Positions 1 to 10,800 of a stretch of DNA of 64,000 bases are shown here, piece after piece (position 1 is the first letter of the stretch; every line of letters begins with the position of its first letter). This DNA comes from Adineta ricciae (Eukaryota > Rotifera > Eurotatoria > Adinetida > Adinetidae): positions 317,624 to 381,623 of the forward strand of contig CAJNOJ010000014.1 in NCBI GenBank assembly GCA_905250025.1, given 5' to 3'. The position numbers and the translations under genes are program-made. The notes below the pieces were generated by a model, which searched no databases, was not told where the DNA came from, and was given only the letters and a program-made list of their open reading frames with translations.

Positions 1-577
1 ACTACCAACAGCACCGGCTGCGGCTTGTGGACCGAGGAGAATCGATCGTTGTTCGCGACTAATTTGTTCGGCAACTTGTAACAATTCTTTTTGAATGAGA
101 ATTGGAAAAACGAGGACACACATTGTTGACGTAATCCTAGATGCGGCAAAAAAAGTGTTATAGAACAGATAAAACAGCACTGAATGAAACGTACCACCAA
201 GCTGCTGTACGACCTTTACTGTAGGCAAATTTTGTTGTATTGATAACTGCACTATTCACTTTTCCAACTGTATTTTGAACACTTTCTGGAAACATTTCTT
301 TCAATGCAATGATACGTTCAAGTACGGTTTCGTCTTCTAGTAAGTCGTCATCATCGTCATCGTCGTTGTTGTTAACGCGTGCTACAGTCGAAGTCGTCAC
401 CGGTGGATTAACACGTATTACTTGCTGTTGAATAGTTTCAATTAATTCAGGATCGATTGAATCATTTTCGTTGACTGATCCAGCCATTGCTGAATTCATC
501 ATCATCATTTCAGCAGTTGGAGAGAATTCAAGACCGTCTTGCGATGTTAAAAGTTGTCGGAGAACTTCTTCATCCAT
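1..577 (-). CDS. TOMM22: Mitochondrial import receptor subunit TOM22 homolog (3' end cut by window edge)
   Basis: TOM22 is the central tail-anchored receptor of the outer-membrane TOM complex; it binds presequence proteins with its acidic cytosolic face. Exon 1 is 577-195 on the minus strand, the intron is 194-137, and exon 2 runs from 136 past the window edge, so the stop codon is not seen. The N-terminal part is acidic, with an Asp run (NNNDDDDDDD) before LLEDETVLERI. The block EMFPESV then reaches the membrane segment, where the splice gives AAWWITSTMCVLVFPIL. After it come EQISREQRSILLGP, matching the C-terminal LLGPN region of animal TOM22. The start ATG at 577 gives a normal receptor N-terminus. 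The joined frame across the intron (phase 2, TG|G) is clean. Identification rests on this order of motifs and is fairly secure. Confidence 0.88.
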
Positions 578-1029
578 AGTTTTGTTTTATTTTACTTTGT
601 TAGAAAATCTGAATAAATAAATATGTACACCTTAATATGAGAACAAAAAAAAAAGAACTATATGAATATAATATATTTATCGATTCATTCATTTTGGTTT
701 TTTTTCAAACAGCAGAAAAGTTTGTTTTTTTATCGTCCGAATAAAGGAAGAAAGATAGTTACAGAAAAAGAAAAGACACATGGAAGATTCACAATGAAGC
801 GATATTTCTCTGCTTGATTATAACTACGGAAAAAAATTCATTTTAACCTTTCCTTTTCTTGAATTCTCGGAAAGATATTCTTCATCGAGATATAAAAAAA
901 GAAATTTTCAATCGAGTATCACTAGTTAAGTTTACACATTTCAACTGTTCAATTATCCGAGGAAAGCCTAACTGTTAACACTAAAAATGTTTATTGAATG
1001 AAAGACAACAATTATTGAACGTTTCCTGT
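578..1029. other. Intergenic spacer between TOM22 and GNL1
   Basis: About 450 bases between the start of TOM22 and the stop of GNL1, both on the minus strand. It should hold the GNL1 3' UTR and the TOM22 promoter. It is AT-rich with poly-A and poly-T tracts. I see no other gene in it. Confidence 0.6.
990..995 (-). terminator. Poly(A) signal AATAAA of the GNL1 gene
   Basis: TTTATT on the plus strand reads AATAAA on the minus strand, about 35 nt beyond the GNL1 stop codon. The position suits a cleavage signal for a short 3' UTR. Confidence 0.6.
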
Positions 1030-3232
1030 CTAATCCACTTCTCCTTCTTCGTTATCATCGTTTTCATGTTGATTGCTGTTACTCGATTTTCGTCGTGTTC
1101 GTCGGCGAACATGCTTCATTGACTTTATGGTGTCTCTATCTTCGTTATCACGATTGAAAACATCGAATCTGTTGAATTCTTCAACTCTATCAGGTCCTTG
1201 GTCGCTTGTAGACGCACTACACGATGCTAACTGATGATCATCACTCGCGGGAAATGCTTCACTATCATCACCAGCTGATATATCACTTTCAGGACGTTTT
1301 TGTTTATCAACAGCCGACTGTATCTGCTGTTCAAGTTCAAGTGCTCGAGGATCCGATATATATCGATCTAAAATAACATGAAACGGTAAAAGAAAACAGA
1401 CGATCAAGCAGATGAACATACCTTTCTCAGCAGTAAAACCAGGCGGACGAAGACATAAATTGATTCGTCCGTCGAGTGCTAACCGAAGAATATGATTAGC
1501 AGCTCGGTAGACATCAGGACGTGATGCTTTGGCTGTAAGAAATCCACGTTTTAAAGCCCATGCTAAAAATCATATCAATATGCATATATGTACTTTCTAC
1601 TGAAGTCAAACAGTTTGAAGAGCTCACCCTCACAAATATCGAATGCACTGTAATTTGGTGTATCCTGTTCTAATCTTTCTAGTTTCAAAATTTTCGTCAG
1701 TGGTAACCATTGAGCAAGATATCCGACAGCTGTATATGGCTCTTGCACTTGCGCTATTGGATAAATTCCAGCTAAAATCTTTGAAAAACATACTTCAGAT
1801 GAAAAGAATATCTAATCTAGTACATACTTGTAACGGCCGTTCGACATACGAAGGGAAAACTAAACCTGGACAATCGCATAGATGAACAGTAGGTGTTAAA
1901 TGTATCGTTTGAAAATGTTTTGTATGTCCCGGAGTACGTGATACGCTGACTACTTTATGACCAACAATACTATTCAAAATTGAAGATTTACCGACATTCG
2001 GATACCCTGTGAAACCTAATGTGATATAACTATTCGTTTTCTTTGTCTGTGTTAGTGGTGAAACATCGACGATTTGTTCCTGTTTAAGATCAGTAGTGAT
2101 TGTTTCATCTTCCATACATTCTTGAATATGTTTTTTCCATGACGACAGATCGATTCGTGAGCCAGCTATCGATGAAATACATTCATACAGTGATAATGGT
2201 CCAATAGCATAGTAATTTTTTCGACGAACGATTCGTGCCATAACTTGATAATTATCAAAATCTTCACGTGTTGTTGCTAGATCTTTTGGATAAGATGTAT
2301 ATGTAAGAATGTGTAACTGGGGAAACTTCTTTGAGAAATAGTCTTTTACAGCAACGACAACAGATGGTGGTGCGAGATCGATTTTATTCAGAATGACAAT
2401 CAGCTGTTTGTTATGAATACGTGTGACATAATCGTAGAGTGCTGGGGAAAAATGAAGAACCTAGAGGAGAGAAGAAATGTTGAAATAGAGACGAAATAAG
2501 AAGAGATATTTCTCTTACAGCAAAACGAATATCAACAATCATTAGGATAATATCACAAATCTCCACTGTTCGCCATAATTGTCGCCATGTTTCTAAATTC
2601 ATTTCAAAGTAACTCAGATCGCCTGGCTCAAAACTTGCAAAGATCTTTTCCAGATAGCCCTAAACACCCACATGTGGATCAATGATAAAGCTTTGATTTT
2701 CTCCTTACATTGAAATAAGTCTGTTCTTGTTGTTCTAACTGTTCCTTGGTCATTTCGTATGTCCATGGTGGTCGCACAGGCATATCGAGCGCACTGCCAG
2801 GTCGATAGATTTGTTCGATAGGAATTTCTAGCGACTCTTCGGAAAGTTTCTTAATCGGTAATTGTGCAACTTTTTTCCGTCGTTCGATTTCATCACGTGA
2901 TTCACGTTGGAAATGAAGTCGGTATCTAAAATAGAATTCTCTAAGCCATACACAAAGAACACTAAGATCTTACCGATTTGGATTGTGTGTCGCCGTGTCT
3001 CGAACAGGTTGTTCATTTATTCGCCGACGGGAACCTTGTGTTGTATTGATATCGATAGTTCCTGAGTCTTCATCCGAATCCGCCCATTTATCGCCTAGAG
3101 AATAGCATTTCATTGATTAGATCGCTCAAAAAAGTAATCAGAATTACCTTGCGCTCGAATCTTTTCTCTTTTTAATTTCAATTGTTCCTTTTTCTTCTTC
3201 GAACTAAATGGTTTCTTCCGAGCACCACTCAT
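1030..3232 (-). CDS. GNL1: GNL1-like circularly permuted GTPase
   Basis: A GTPase of the HSR1/MMR1 (YlqF/YawG) class, whose G motifs are in permuted order. Eight exons close to 608 aa, almost the length of human GNL1 (607): 3232-3148, 3094-2974, 2925-2709, 2659-2519, 2460-1828, 1778-1628, 1562-1422, 1367-1030. The basic N-terminus MSGARKKPFSSKKKKEQ matches the family's nucleolar-type start. Then follow NLETWRQLWR, the G4 motif NKID, the G1 P-loop GYPNVGKSS, the G2-like SVSRTPGHTKHFQT and G3 DCPG. G4 before G1 is the hallmark of permutation. A conserved C-terminal block (ILAGIYPIAQVQEPYTAVGYL, then AWALKRGF, DVYRAANHILRLALDGRI) precedes a long acidic, Ser-rich tail. The role of GNL1 in animals is thought to be nucleolar or ribosome-related. 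The ATG at 3232 is chosen because the family N-terminus begins there. Confidence 0.93.
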
Positions 3233-3546
3233 TGTTTACCTTCAAAAGTATATCAATCTTGAAAACAAAATCAAAATGAAATTTTAAACAGAAATAGAAA
3301 AGAAAGTCGTTTTTATTAGTCCGCAGAAAATTACTCGCTCAAATATAAAAAGACAAATTTATTATATATGTATATGATAACATATAGACATGTTAATTAA
3401 TGAAAAAAATCCAGTATAGTCGTGAGATATAAGAGGAAAGCGACCCTAACTTCAAATCACAATAATGCTTCGCAATTATCTAAGTATTATTGAAGTTCGT
3501 TGTCATGTCCAAATAAAATAGCAATGGAGAAAAGGAAGAAGACTTT
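3233..3546. other. Intergenic spacer between GNL1 and UGDH
   Basis: About 310 bases between two minus-strand genes. It holds the UGDH 3' UTR and the GNL1 5' region. TTTATT motifs at 3312-3317 and 3358-3363 (AATAAA on the minus strand) are candidate UGDH poly(A) signals. No other gene is seen. Confidence 0.55.
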
Positions 3547-5686
3547 TTATCGAGGACTTTGATTCATATATTGATTATTCGGTGGTTTCTTTCCAATACA
3601 AAAGACATTAAATCCAAAACTTAGTAATTGATCGTGATCAAGAATGAGACGACCATCAAATATAAATGATGGCTTTTTCATTGTACTATAGATCAATTGA
3701 TAATCTAATTGCTGAATAATAAAGATTGATTATTTATACAAGGAGACTATTCTATTAACATTATTTACTTTAAATTCATCCCATTCAGTACAAACCACAA
3801 GCGCGTGAGAATCTTTGGCGGCTTCATATGCATCGTTGGCAATCTGAACGTGTTCACGTACTAAGACAAGAACGAATAGTTCAACCCGATCAATCATTTT
3901 CGTGTTACTTACATTCATCTTCTGTTTTTCCAGTTTGTTCAGATAAGTCAAGAAATATGCGACTGACTGACACTTTGGGGTCATAGATGTGCAGCGATGC
4001 ACCTTCAGCCAATAAATATCGACAGACATAAATACTCGAAGATTCACTAAAAATGCAATCGAGATTACTTTTTCAATGTTCTATTGGATAGGATTACCGC
4101 GTGTCAGCTGTATCTTTTTTGAATGCAAATCCCAGAATAGCGATTTTCTTACTGCTAACACTTCCGAATAAATTCTGCACAATCATCTGTGCAAACCGCT
4201 CACGTTGCCAGTCGTTTATTTTAATCACTTGCAACCAATATTGAGCGACTGGTTCTAATTTTAGAGATTCAGCAAGATAAATTAAATTGTAAACATCCTT
4301 CTGGAAACAACTACCACCAAAACCTATCAATTACATTCAATCGATGAACATTTTGTTAACTGACACTAGGATATCAATTTACCGATGCTCGCATTCAAAA
4401 ATTTGTTGCCAATACGTGAGTCTAAACCAACTGCTTTGGCCACTTCACTTACAGATGCACCTGTTGCTTCGCAGACAGCAGATATTGTATTGATACTTGA
4501 GATGCGTTGAGCTAAAAATGCGTTAGCAACCTAAGTGAATTCAGTTCATTGTTTTGTTCTGCAAAATTATAATCGAATCACTAACTAATTTCGATAATTC
4601 CGATGACCACGTGTTCGTTGTAAGAATTTTCTCTTTCGGTACCCAATGTTCATAGATCCAGGCTAATTTTTTGATCGCCAATGATCCTTCGATTGTTTCA
4701 TCGCCACCGATGAGAACACGGTCGGGTGCTAGAAGATCACTGATTGCTGAGCCTTCAGCTAAGAATTCGGGATTCGATAGAACTTGGTAGCTGACACCAG
4801 GCTGCTTGTTTGTCTTTAAAATTGTCTTTATTGATTCAGCTGCTTTGACAGGTACTGTTGATTTTTCTACAACGATTTTATTGCTAGTTGCCGTATGAGC
4901 AATCTGCCGTGCGGCTTCTTCTACATAACGTAAATCCGGTGCTCGTCCCTACAAACACCAAAAAGACTAAGCATTTTTATTTAAAACAACCGAAAATAAT
5001 ATCAGTCGTACAGCAAAATAAATTTCATGTCAAACTCTATAATGTTATCATACAGCAGCAATACTACGTGATACTTATTGTTATTTTTATAATCCTATGT
5101 CACTATAATCTGATATTTTTGACAGATGTTGCGAAAAAAGAAGACGAGTATGTTCAATTGTACTTACATTTCCAAATCCATAGGACTTCGTTGGCGTATT
5201 AACACTAATAAAGATTAGGTCAGCTTCTCGAATGGCTGTTTTCGTATCAGTTGAGAAGAACAAATTACGATTGCGAATCTTTTTAACTATTCCTTCAAGT
5301 CCCGGCTAAACGAAATCGTTTTCGACGTTACTATGTCACAGAACGATGATAAAACTTACTTCGAACAATGGTAAATGATCAGAATTCCATGCAGCGATTC
5401 TCTCTGCACTAACATCAACTACTGTCACTTGTATATGTGGACATTTGCTGGCAATGATGGCACATGTTGGACCACCAACATATCCAGCACCTAATACAAA
5501 TACCAAGTGACTTTTTTTGCAACTGCTATAAACTAATCTTACCGATGCAACAAATTCGGAATGTTGGATTATCATGCTGACATTCATCGAGGTCATCGTC
5601 TACAATAAATTGTGTCATTCATACGTTAGATCGATTGAAATCGTACCGTCAAGATTTTTCTGTTTTCCATTACGCTCAGTCGACAT
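3547..5686 (-). CDS. UGDH: UDP-glucose 6-dehydrogenase
   Basis: Cytosolic NAD-dependent enzyme that oxidises UDP-glucose twice to UDP-glucuronate, the precursor for glycosaminoglycans and glucuronidation. Ten exons close to 497 aa (human 494): 5686-5647, 5599-5543, 5490-5360, 5305-5168, 4948-4586, 4530-4383, 4323-4098, 4046-3913, 3860-3769, 3711-3547. The Rossmann start [27 protein letters not shown], the binding block [13 protein letters not shown], and [13 protein letters not shown] are all present. The catalytic cysteine lies in [10 protein letters not shown] and the second dinucleotide domain has [19 protein letters not shown] 26-residue non-conserved N-terminus precedes the Rossmann fold. 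The usual basic C-terminal tail is replaced by a short end (NQYMNQSPR). Intron 4 (219 nt) is longer than its neighbours. The start lies only 35 nt downstream of the stop of the next gene. Confidence 0.96.
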
Positions 5687-5706
5687 TTCGTTAGGAAAAA
5701 AACAGA

Positions 5707-5717
5707 ATCTGAAAGAA
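5707..5717 (-). promoter_or_regulatory. Strong splice-acceptor signal between two tightly packed genes (candidate trans-splice site)
   Basis: On the minus strand the 35 nt between the phosphoesterase stop and the UGDH start hold a pyrimidine tract ending TTTTTCTTTCAG. The UGDH ATG follows about 20 nt later. There is no AATAAA in the gap. An acceptor with no donor in such a short intercistronic space is what SL trans-splicing of a dicistronic transcript would need. Function is inferred. Confidence 0.45.
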
Positions 5718-5721
5718 AAAT

Positions 5722-6405
5722 TTAACATTTCATTACGTCAAGTACATGAGATTCATCACATTCGATATGCATATACGGTTGAGATTCAAATGCTAAACAA
5801 ACTTCATCAAATTCTAAAAACATTTCACCTATTTGTTCGAAGATCTTTTTACAAATACGGTGAAATTTTTCTTCAAACTGACCCGGATCGGCTGGTTTCT
5901 TTATAAAACGTAAAAATGATGTATGAACAATATTTGGCACATGCAAAGGCGGTTGTCCTTCTTCTGGTATGCAAATAGTTCGAATCGATTGACGAAGATC
6001 ATCAACTGCATGCTGCTCATCTTTATACAAGAAGAAACCAGCAGCTTTGGAAAGTTGAATGGCTTCTAGTGAGAGACGAATCGGCTTGTTTTTCGACGTT
6101 TGTTTCAGTTGGGTGAATCGTTCTTTCCAAAATTCTAAGCATTGTTCAGGAAATTGAGGCTTCGAATGTTTGAAGTTATACAATGTGGAAATGGTGATGT
6201 GTAAGTGCGCGATCGGATAAAGATAAACGGATTGTTTTTCGTCGTCGGTAAAACTATTGTATAATTCTTCAGTTAATTTACGATAAAAATCAGCAAATAG
6301 CGCTGGTTTCGGTTGATGAAAGAGTGCACAAGTGATTAAACCAAATGTATCAGGTGATTCTTTACGAGTAACTTGTGCGATGAGCGCATCAGCTTCGAAA
6401 TCCAT
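5722..6405 (-). CDS. Two-histidine (2H) phosphoesterase / LigT-like protein
   Basis: An intronless gene of 227 aa with the two signature motifs of the 2H superfamily (LigT, cyclic phosphodiesterase, AKAP7 and USB1-like enzymes). They are H69-I-T71 within AHLHITIS and H161-T-S163 within VHTSFLRF. Their roughly 90-residue spacing fits the two-lobed fold, where both histidines act on 2',3'-cyclic phosphate or similar ends. The substrate cannot be told from sequence. There is no signal peptide or membrane segment, so it is probably cytosolic or nuclear. It is the upstream member of a close pair with UGDH (35 nt apart, same strand). The ATG at 6405 is the first in frame and sits just before the conserved region. 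I am sure of the superfamily but not of the subfamily. Confidence 0.78.
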   Translation of the reverse strand: MDFEADALIAQVTRKESPDTFGLITCALFHQPKPALFADFYRKLTEELYNSFTDDEKQSVYLYPIAHLHITISTLYNFKHSKPQFPEQCLEFWKERFTQLKQTSKNKPIRLSLEAIQLSKAAGFFLYKDEQHAVDDLRQSIRTICIPEEGQPPLHVPNIVHTSFLRFIKKPADPGQFEEKFHRICKKIFEQIGEMFLEFDEVCLAFESQPYMHIECDESHVLDVMKC

Positions 6406-6802
6406 CGATCACTAAATGCAGATAATATTATTCTAGAAAACAGAGCCAATTATATCCCTGTACAATGAAAAAAAGGTAAGATCACTCCCAATAGAATTAA
6501 AGCCTTCAAAGAGAACAATTCTTGCAGAATATTACTATTCCGAGTCCAAGGTAATGAGGTAAATGTGGATCGTAAAAAATCATAAATACTTTCTAACCAA
6601 CGAACAAATCACTCAAAAGATGTCAGCAGCAGTACATGTAGTCATCAGTACGAAAAGAAGCAGACGAATATATTCAATATGAATTTTATTAAAATAACAT
6701 CTGTCACAATCATGAAAGGCATACTGAGAATATTCACTTTCATTTGGTTCTGTTATATTTCCGATAAGTTTTTTTTTCTTTCGTGAAGTATAACTAACCA
6801 GC

Positions 6803-7198
6803 ATGATATCAACTTTTTTTTCAAATACATGCATTCAGGATCGACTAAATTATACTTCAAATCGTTCGATCGTTTTGTCATTAAACATCCAAATTGAATT
6901 ATACGATGGTCGTTTCGTTCTTTCACGTTTGGATGAGGTCCGTAAACATGCGGATATCAGTCAAGTGTCATTTTTATATTTAAATACATTCATCGATGAA
7001 TTATTCATATATATTCAATATAACTGTCACGAAATCGAGGAGTTACTGATGATTATCCCTTGCAATCTTCGTTCGTCCGCTAATTCTCTTCCGATATTCG
7101 TGGATAAGTTACACAACTATCATTTAGAACGAACAGTATCAATCCAGTCTGCGTTATTCAATCCATATCAAAAAGGTCATTTGACATCTTGTCTATGA
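6803..7198 (+). CDS. Hypothetical single-exon frame, 131 aa, unrecognised
   Basis: An open frame on the strand opposite to all neighbouring genes. Composition is ordinary for protein (charged segments such as LSRLDEVRKHAD and CHEIEELLMI) and not low-complexity, unlike most chance frames here. There is no signal peptide, no family motif I know, and no clear splice sites to extend it. It may be a small gene, a remnant exon of a dead gene, or chance. Its upstream end overlaps a minus-strand frame of no greater merit. Confidence 0.22.
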   Translation: MISTFFSNTCIQDRLNYTSNRSIVLSLNIQIELYDGRFVLSRLDEVRKHADISQVSFLYLNTFIDELFIYIQYNCHEIEELLMIIPCNLRSSANSLPIFVDKLHNYHLERTVSIQSALFNPYQKGHLTSCL

Positions 7199-7798
7199 AA
7201 TGGATTCGAACATGTTTAATAAATGCCGAATGATACTAGTTCATCTTCGTATGCTATTTTCTTGTAATCCGTCGAATTCTTACGAATGAGAAACTTTGTC
7301 CGAGAAAATGGAGAATAGAAAACAATGAATTGTTCTAGATTTGAAAAGTGTAATTTTTATTTATGATAGAAAAAAATAGTTGAATTACGAATGAATAATA
7401 GATGAGACGGAAAAAAGAACAAAAAAAAACGTAATTTTATAAACACAAAAATGGAAATTAGACAATCATACCATACAAATTTCACACGATTCAAGAAACG
7501 CAGCAGCAACTGTCGGTGTTTTCTTTTGTAATAATAAAAAAAGGTAAAAGAAAAAAAAAGAAGAAGAAGAAGAAGAAGCAATAGCATCTAGTGAATGATT
7601 TTTCTCTCGTATAAGTGAATAAGCAGGTATTGATAGATAATGAATAAAACTATTCTAACATCAGTTGCTTATTCATTCCGGTCTTTGGCTGTATCTAATG
7701 AGTGTTCTAATCGGAACGAATAGAATTTTCCTGAGAGAAAAACGAATTAGTTGACGACCTGGAGCAAATAATCTTCGCACAAATAGAGTTCAAAATAC

Positions 7799-7816
7799 GC
7801 ACACACACACACACAC
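7799..7816. repeat. (CA)n microsatellite
   Basis: An uninterrupted AC dinucleotide run just downstream of the stop codon of the giant minus-strand gene, probably in its 3' UTR. Confidence 0.8.
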
Positions 7817-7888
7817 GGAAGAATCATTCAATTGACGTTCATTCACACAGATTAATCTGACATCCACTGCAGATTTTAGTTTGCTGAT

Positions 7889-10800
7889 TTATTGTTGACG
7901 GTTAGATGATCGAGTTGGTGGTTGTGGACGGCCAGTATCCGACAGTGGTGAATCATGGTCACCAAGAGAATCATTATCATCTTCTTCATCGCTATATTGC
8001 CTGTGAAAAAAAAGTAAGCAAATGAATAGATTGAAATGAATAAAGTGACTTTTTCGGCATACCCCTGATTGCCTCCCGTTCGTTTCTTCGCTGCACTCTT
8101 TTGTTTCATTTGTTTGACTGACGTTCGATTACGTTGCACGATTTGTGATTGTGCATTCAAACGATTTTGTTGAAGGATAACATTTTGCGTTGATCCAAAA
8201 CCGGAATTCGGACTGACAGAGCCAGGTGTAGCATAATCAGCTAAGATGCCTGATGATGATAATGATTGTGAAGGTCGTATTGGTGTTGCCATAACAAGAT
8301 CATTTAATGATGTTGAGCCCCATCGACGATTGTGTTCATTGACACTGTTCAAGTTTTCGTTATCACTCAGTGCTCGATGTGTATCATAATGACGTTTTTC
8401 CGAACTGAATGTTGTTGGCGGCGAAACAAGATGTCGTGAATTTGTATTACTTGTGATGATTTCCTGTTCGTGTTGAGCTGGAACATGTTGAAAGCCAGTT
8501 GAGGAATAACGTTTCGAATAATCATTAGCATTTTGTGATAAGTATTTACGACGATTGGTTACAGATGTTGGCTGGGAGAAATCATATGTAGATGGAGGAG
8601 TTGTTGTTGTTGGATTGCTTCTCATAATATAATCTTCATTGGTTTGAACATCAAGATTATTGTAGAGTGCATCGATTTGATCAATAGCGTCGTTGAAACC
8701 AGCTGCGGTATTTGATTGTCGTGAATAACGATTAACAATGCGATTAACCTGATCGAAATTTTCAGTATTTAATTGTTGATAATGATTCTGCTGTTTTGGG
8801 CGATAGTGTGATGGAAGCTTTGAAAAACCTTGCTCATTATTTTTATAACGTCGTGCGTGCATCGACGATGGTGTGTTGGATGATTGAGAATGTTGATTCT
8901 GATTGGCACCAGCACCACTTGATTGTTCATCGCTCGAGTAATTTGTATTCAGACCCTGGGAACGCAATTCTTCCGAACTAAAGTAGCCAGATGAACGATT
9001 TAATGAGCGATCGGATGCATGAAAATCACTATTGATCACAAGTGTATTTCCTGGACGTGCAGCGACATTTCGAATAGACACTCGACCATCTTTTGATGAG
9101 GTGACGATGGCTCGTGTAGGTTGATCGAGTGAAACTACCGTTGGTTGTTCAGGTTGTTGTGGTGGACGTTTTTCGATCTCAATTTCAAATTCAATATTTG
9201 GTCCGAGAAGAGTACCGAGACTGCCACTACGACGTTGTGGTTGACGACGATAAGCCGTTCCGGAGTGAGAAGAATGTGGATATTCATCGCGATCTTGTTG
9301 CTGTTGGCTGTCTTGATCGTGTAAAGCTGAATGGTATGATGACGAACGTGTATGGGCTCCTACCGGAGATGAATATTCATTTGTAATTTCATACGGACCT
9401 AGAAAAAGCAAACATAAATTAGCTCAAGTTCAAAAAATAAATATTTTGTTAAAATATCATAAAAATGCATATGTAAAAATAGTTCTTCATAAAATAGATA
9501 GATATATAGATAGATAGAACAAAGTCATTAGTAAACGCAAAAGCTTGAAGAATGAACACAAGTGTTTATATTCGCTTGCACCCAATAAGAGGGTAGCACA
9601 AGTAAATAAAACGCGAACCTGATCGTGCTACAAATGAAACAAAATCGACGTGAAATAAAGAAAGTAAGTCATGAGGAAAGAATTTCAAATCATCGTTTTT
9701 CTTTTCTTTTTCTTTTTCTTCTTATTTCGTGTCAACTTACCAGTGCGTGATCGACTTTGTCTTTGTTGATATTCTTGAGTGATCGATGGTGGACGATAGC
9801 TGCTTGCTTGAACGCGTTGGTATTGTAAACGTGAACGTTGCTGTTGCTGCTGTTCTTCTGCTGCTTCTTGTTTGGCTCGCACGTACAGTTCAGGTTCGCT
9901 TGTTCCATGTCGTATTGGTGGACTAGGTCGAGCATTATTATTGCCATTGGAGAGTTCAGGTACACGTACAATGGCAATAATTTGATTTGGAGAGTATTTA
10001 CCAAATGTGACTTGATTCTGTGGACTCAATGATGTTACTTCAACGGCACGTGGACCAGCGCTCAATGTACGAACGTTTGATCGAGACGATGGACTTTGAC
10101 GCTGACTATCTTGTGAACGATCATGTTGAATTGGTTTAAACCAAGTTTCTTCCACACGTCCGGATTCACCTTGTTGTATGAATGAAGAGGGTGGTAAGGT
10201 GTAGGAGATAACATCCGACTGAGGAGAGTCCAAACGATGTTCACGAATACCACTTTCACGATAGGTTTGAGTTTGTTGGCGAACTTCTTTTGTTGGTGTA
10301 TAGGTTGATTCAGGTCGTGAACGAATAGCAATAGGTGAATCTAAAATGAAATAACCGTAAAGAATATCATTTCATTTTTAGAGATCATCATACCATAGTT
10401 TTTATTCGAATCATAGTACTGAGGTCGTTCATTGAGTAGGACTCGTTTTGAGGGTGTTGTCGTACGAATGATTTCATCCGATAGACTTTCTGGCGAGCGG
10501 ATCGTGGGTGCAGCAGTTGTTGTTGTCGTAGTTGTTGTTGTAGTAATAATCTTTTTCGCTGCTCCTGGACTACTTGATCGTTCGGTTTTTGTAGTTGACT
10601 CTTTTATTTCATGCGTACGTTGTACTTGACATTCGACACGTGTTTCTGTTTCTATCGTTTCAATTTCATCGACAATTAATGGTTTTGGTCGAATAGTACG
10701 TGATTCAGTTGTAACCGGAACTCGACGTTGAGAACCTGTTCCACTATGGTAGTTAGCAATTGTTTCGTAATCCGATATTGGTGAACGAACTGTTGGACGA

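Larger units (their letters stand above)
6406..7888. other. Intergenic stretch between the phosphoesterase gene and the giant gene
   Basis: About 1.5 kb. It should hold the 3' UTR of the giant minus-strand gene and the phosphoesterase promoter. It contains a (AAG)n-type tract near 7549-7577, a CA repeat at 7799-7816, and one plus-strand reading frame listed separately. Nothing else is supported. Confidence 0.5.

Noticed and set aside
4888-5202. Plus-strand frame of 104 codons
   Set aside because: It overlaps UGDH exons and an intron on the opposite strand and shows no protein-like features.
7799-7816. CRISPR-like or other functional array
   Set aside because: It is a simple CA microsatellite. 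No CRISPR, operon of bacterial type or phage feature is present in this eukaryotic DNA.
9129-10629. Several plus-strand frames over the giant gene
   Set aside because: They are shadows of the minus-strand exons; their composition mirrors the Gln/Ser/Thr codons of the real frame.
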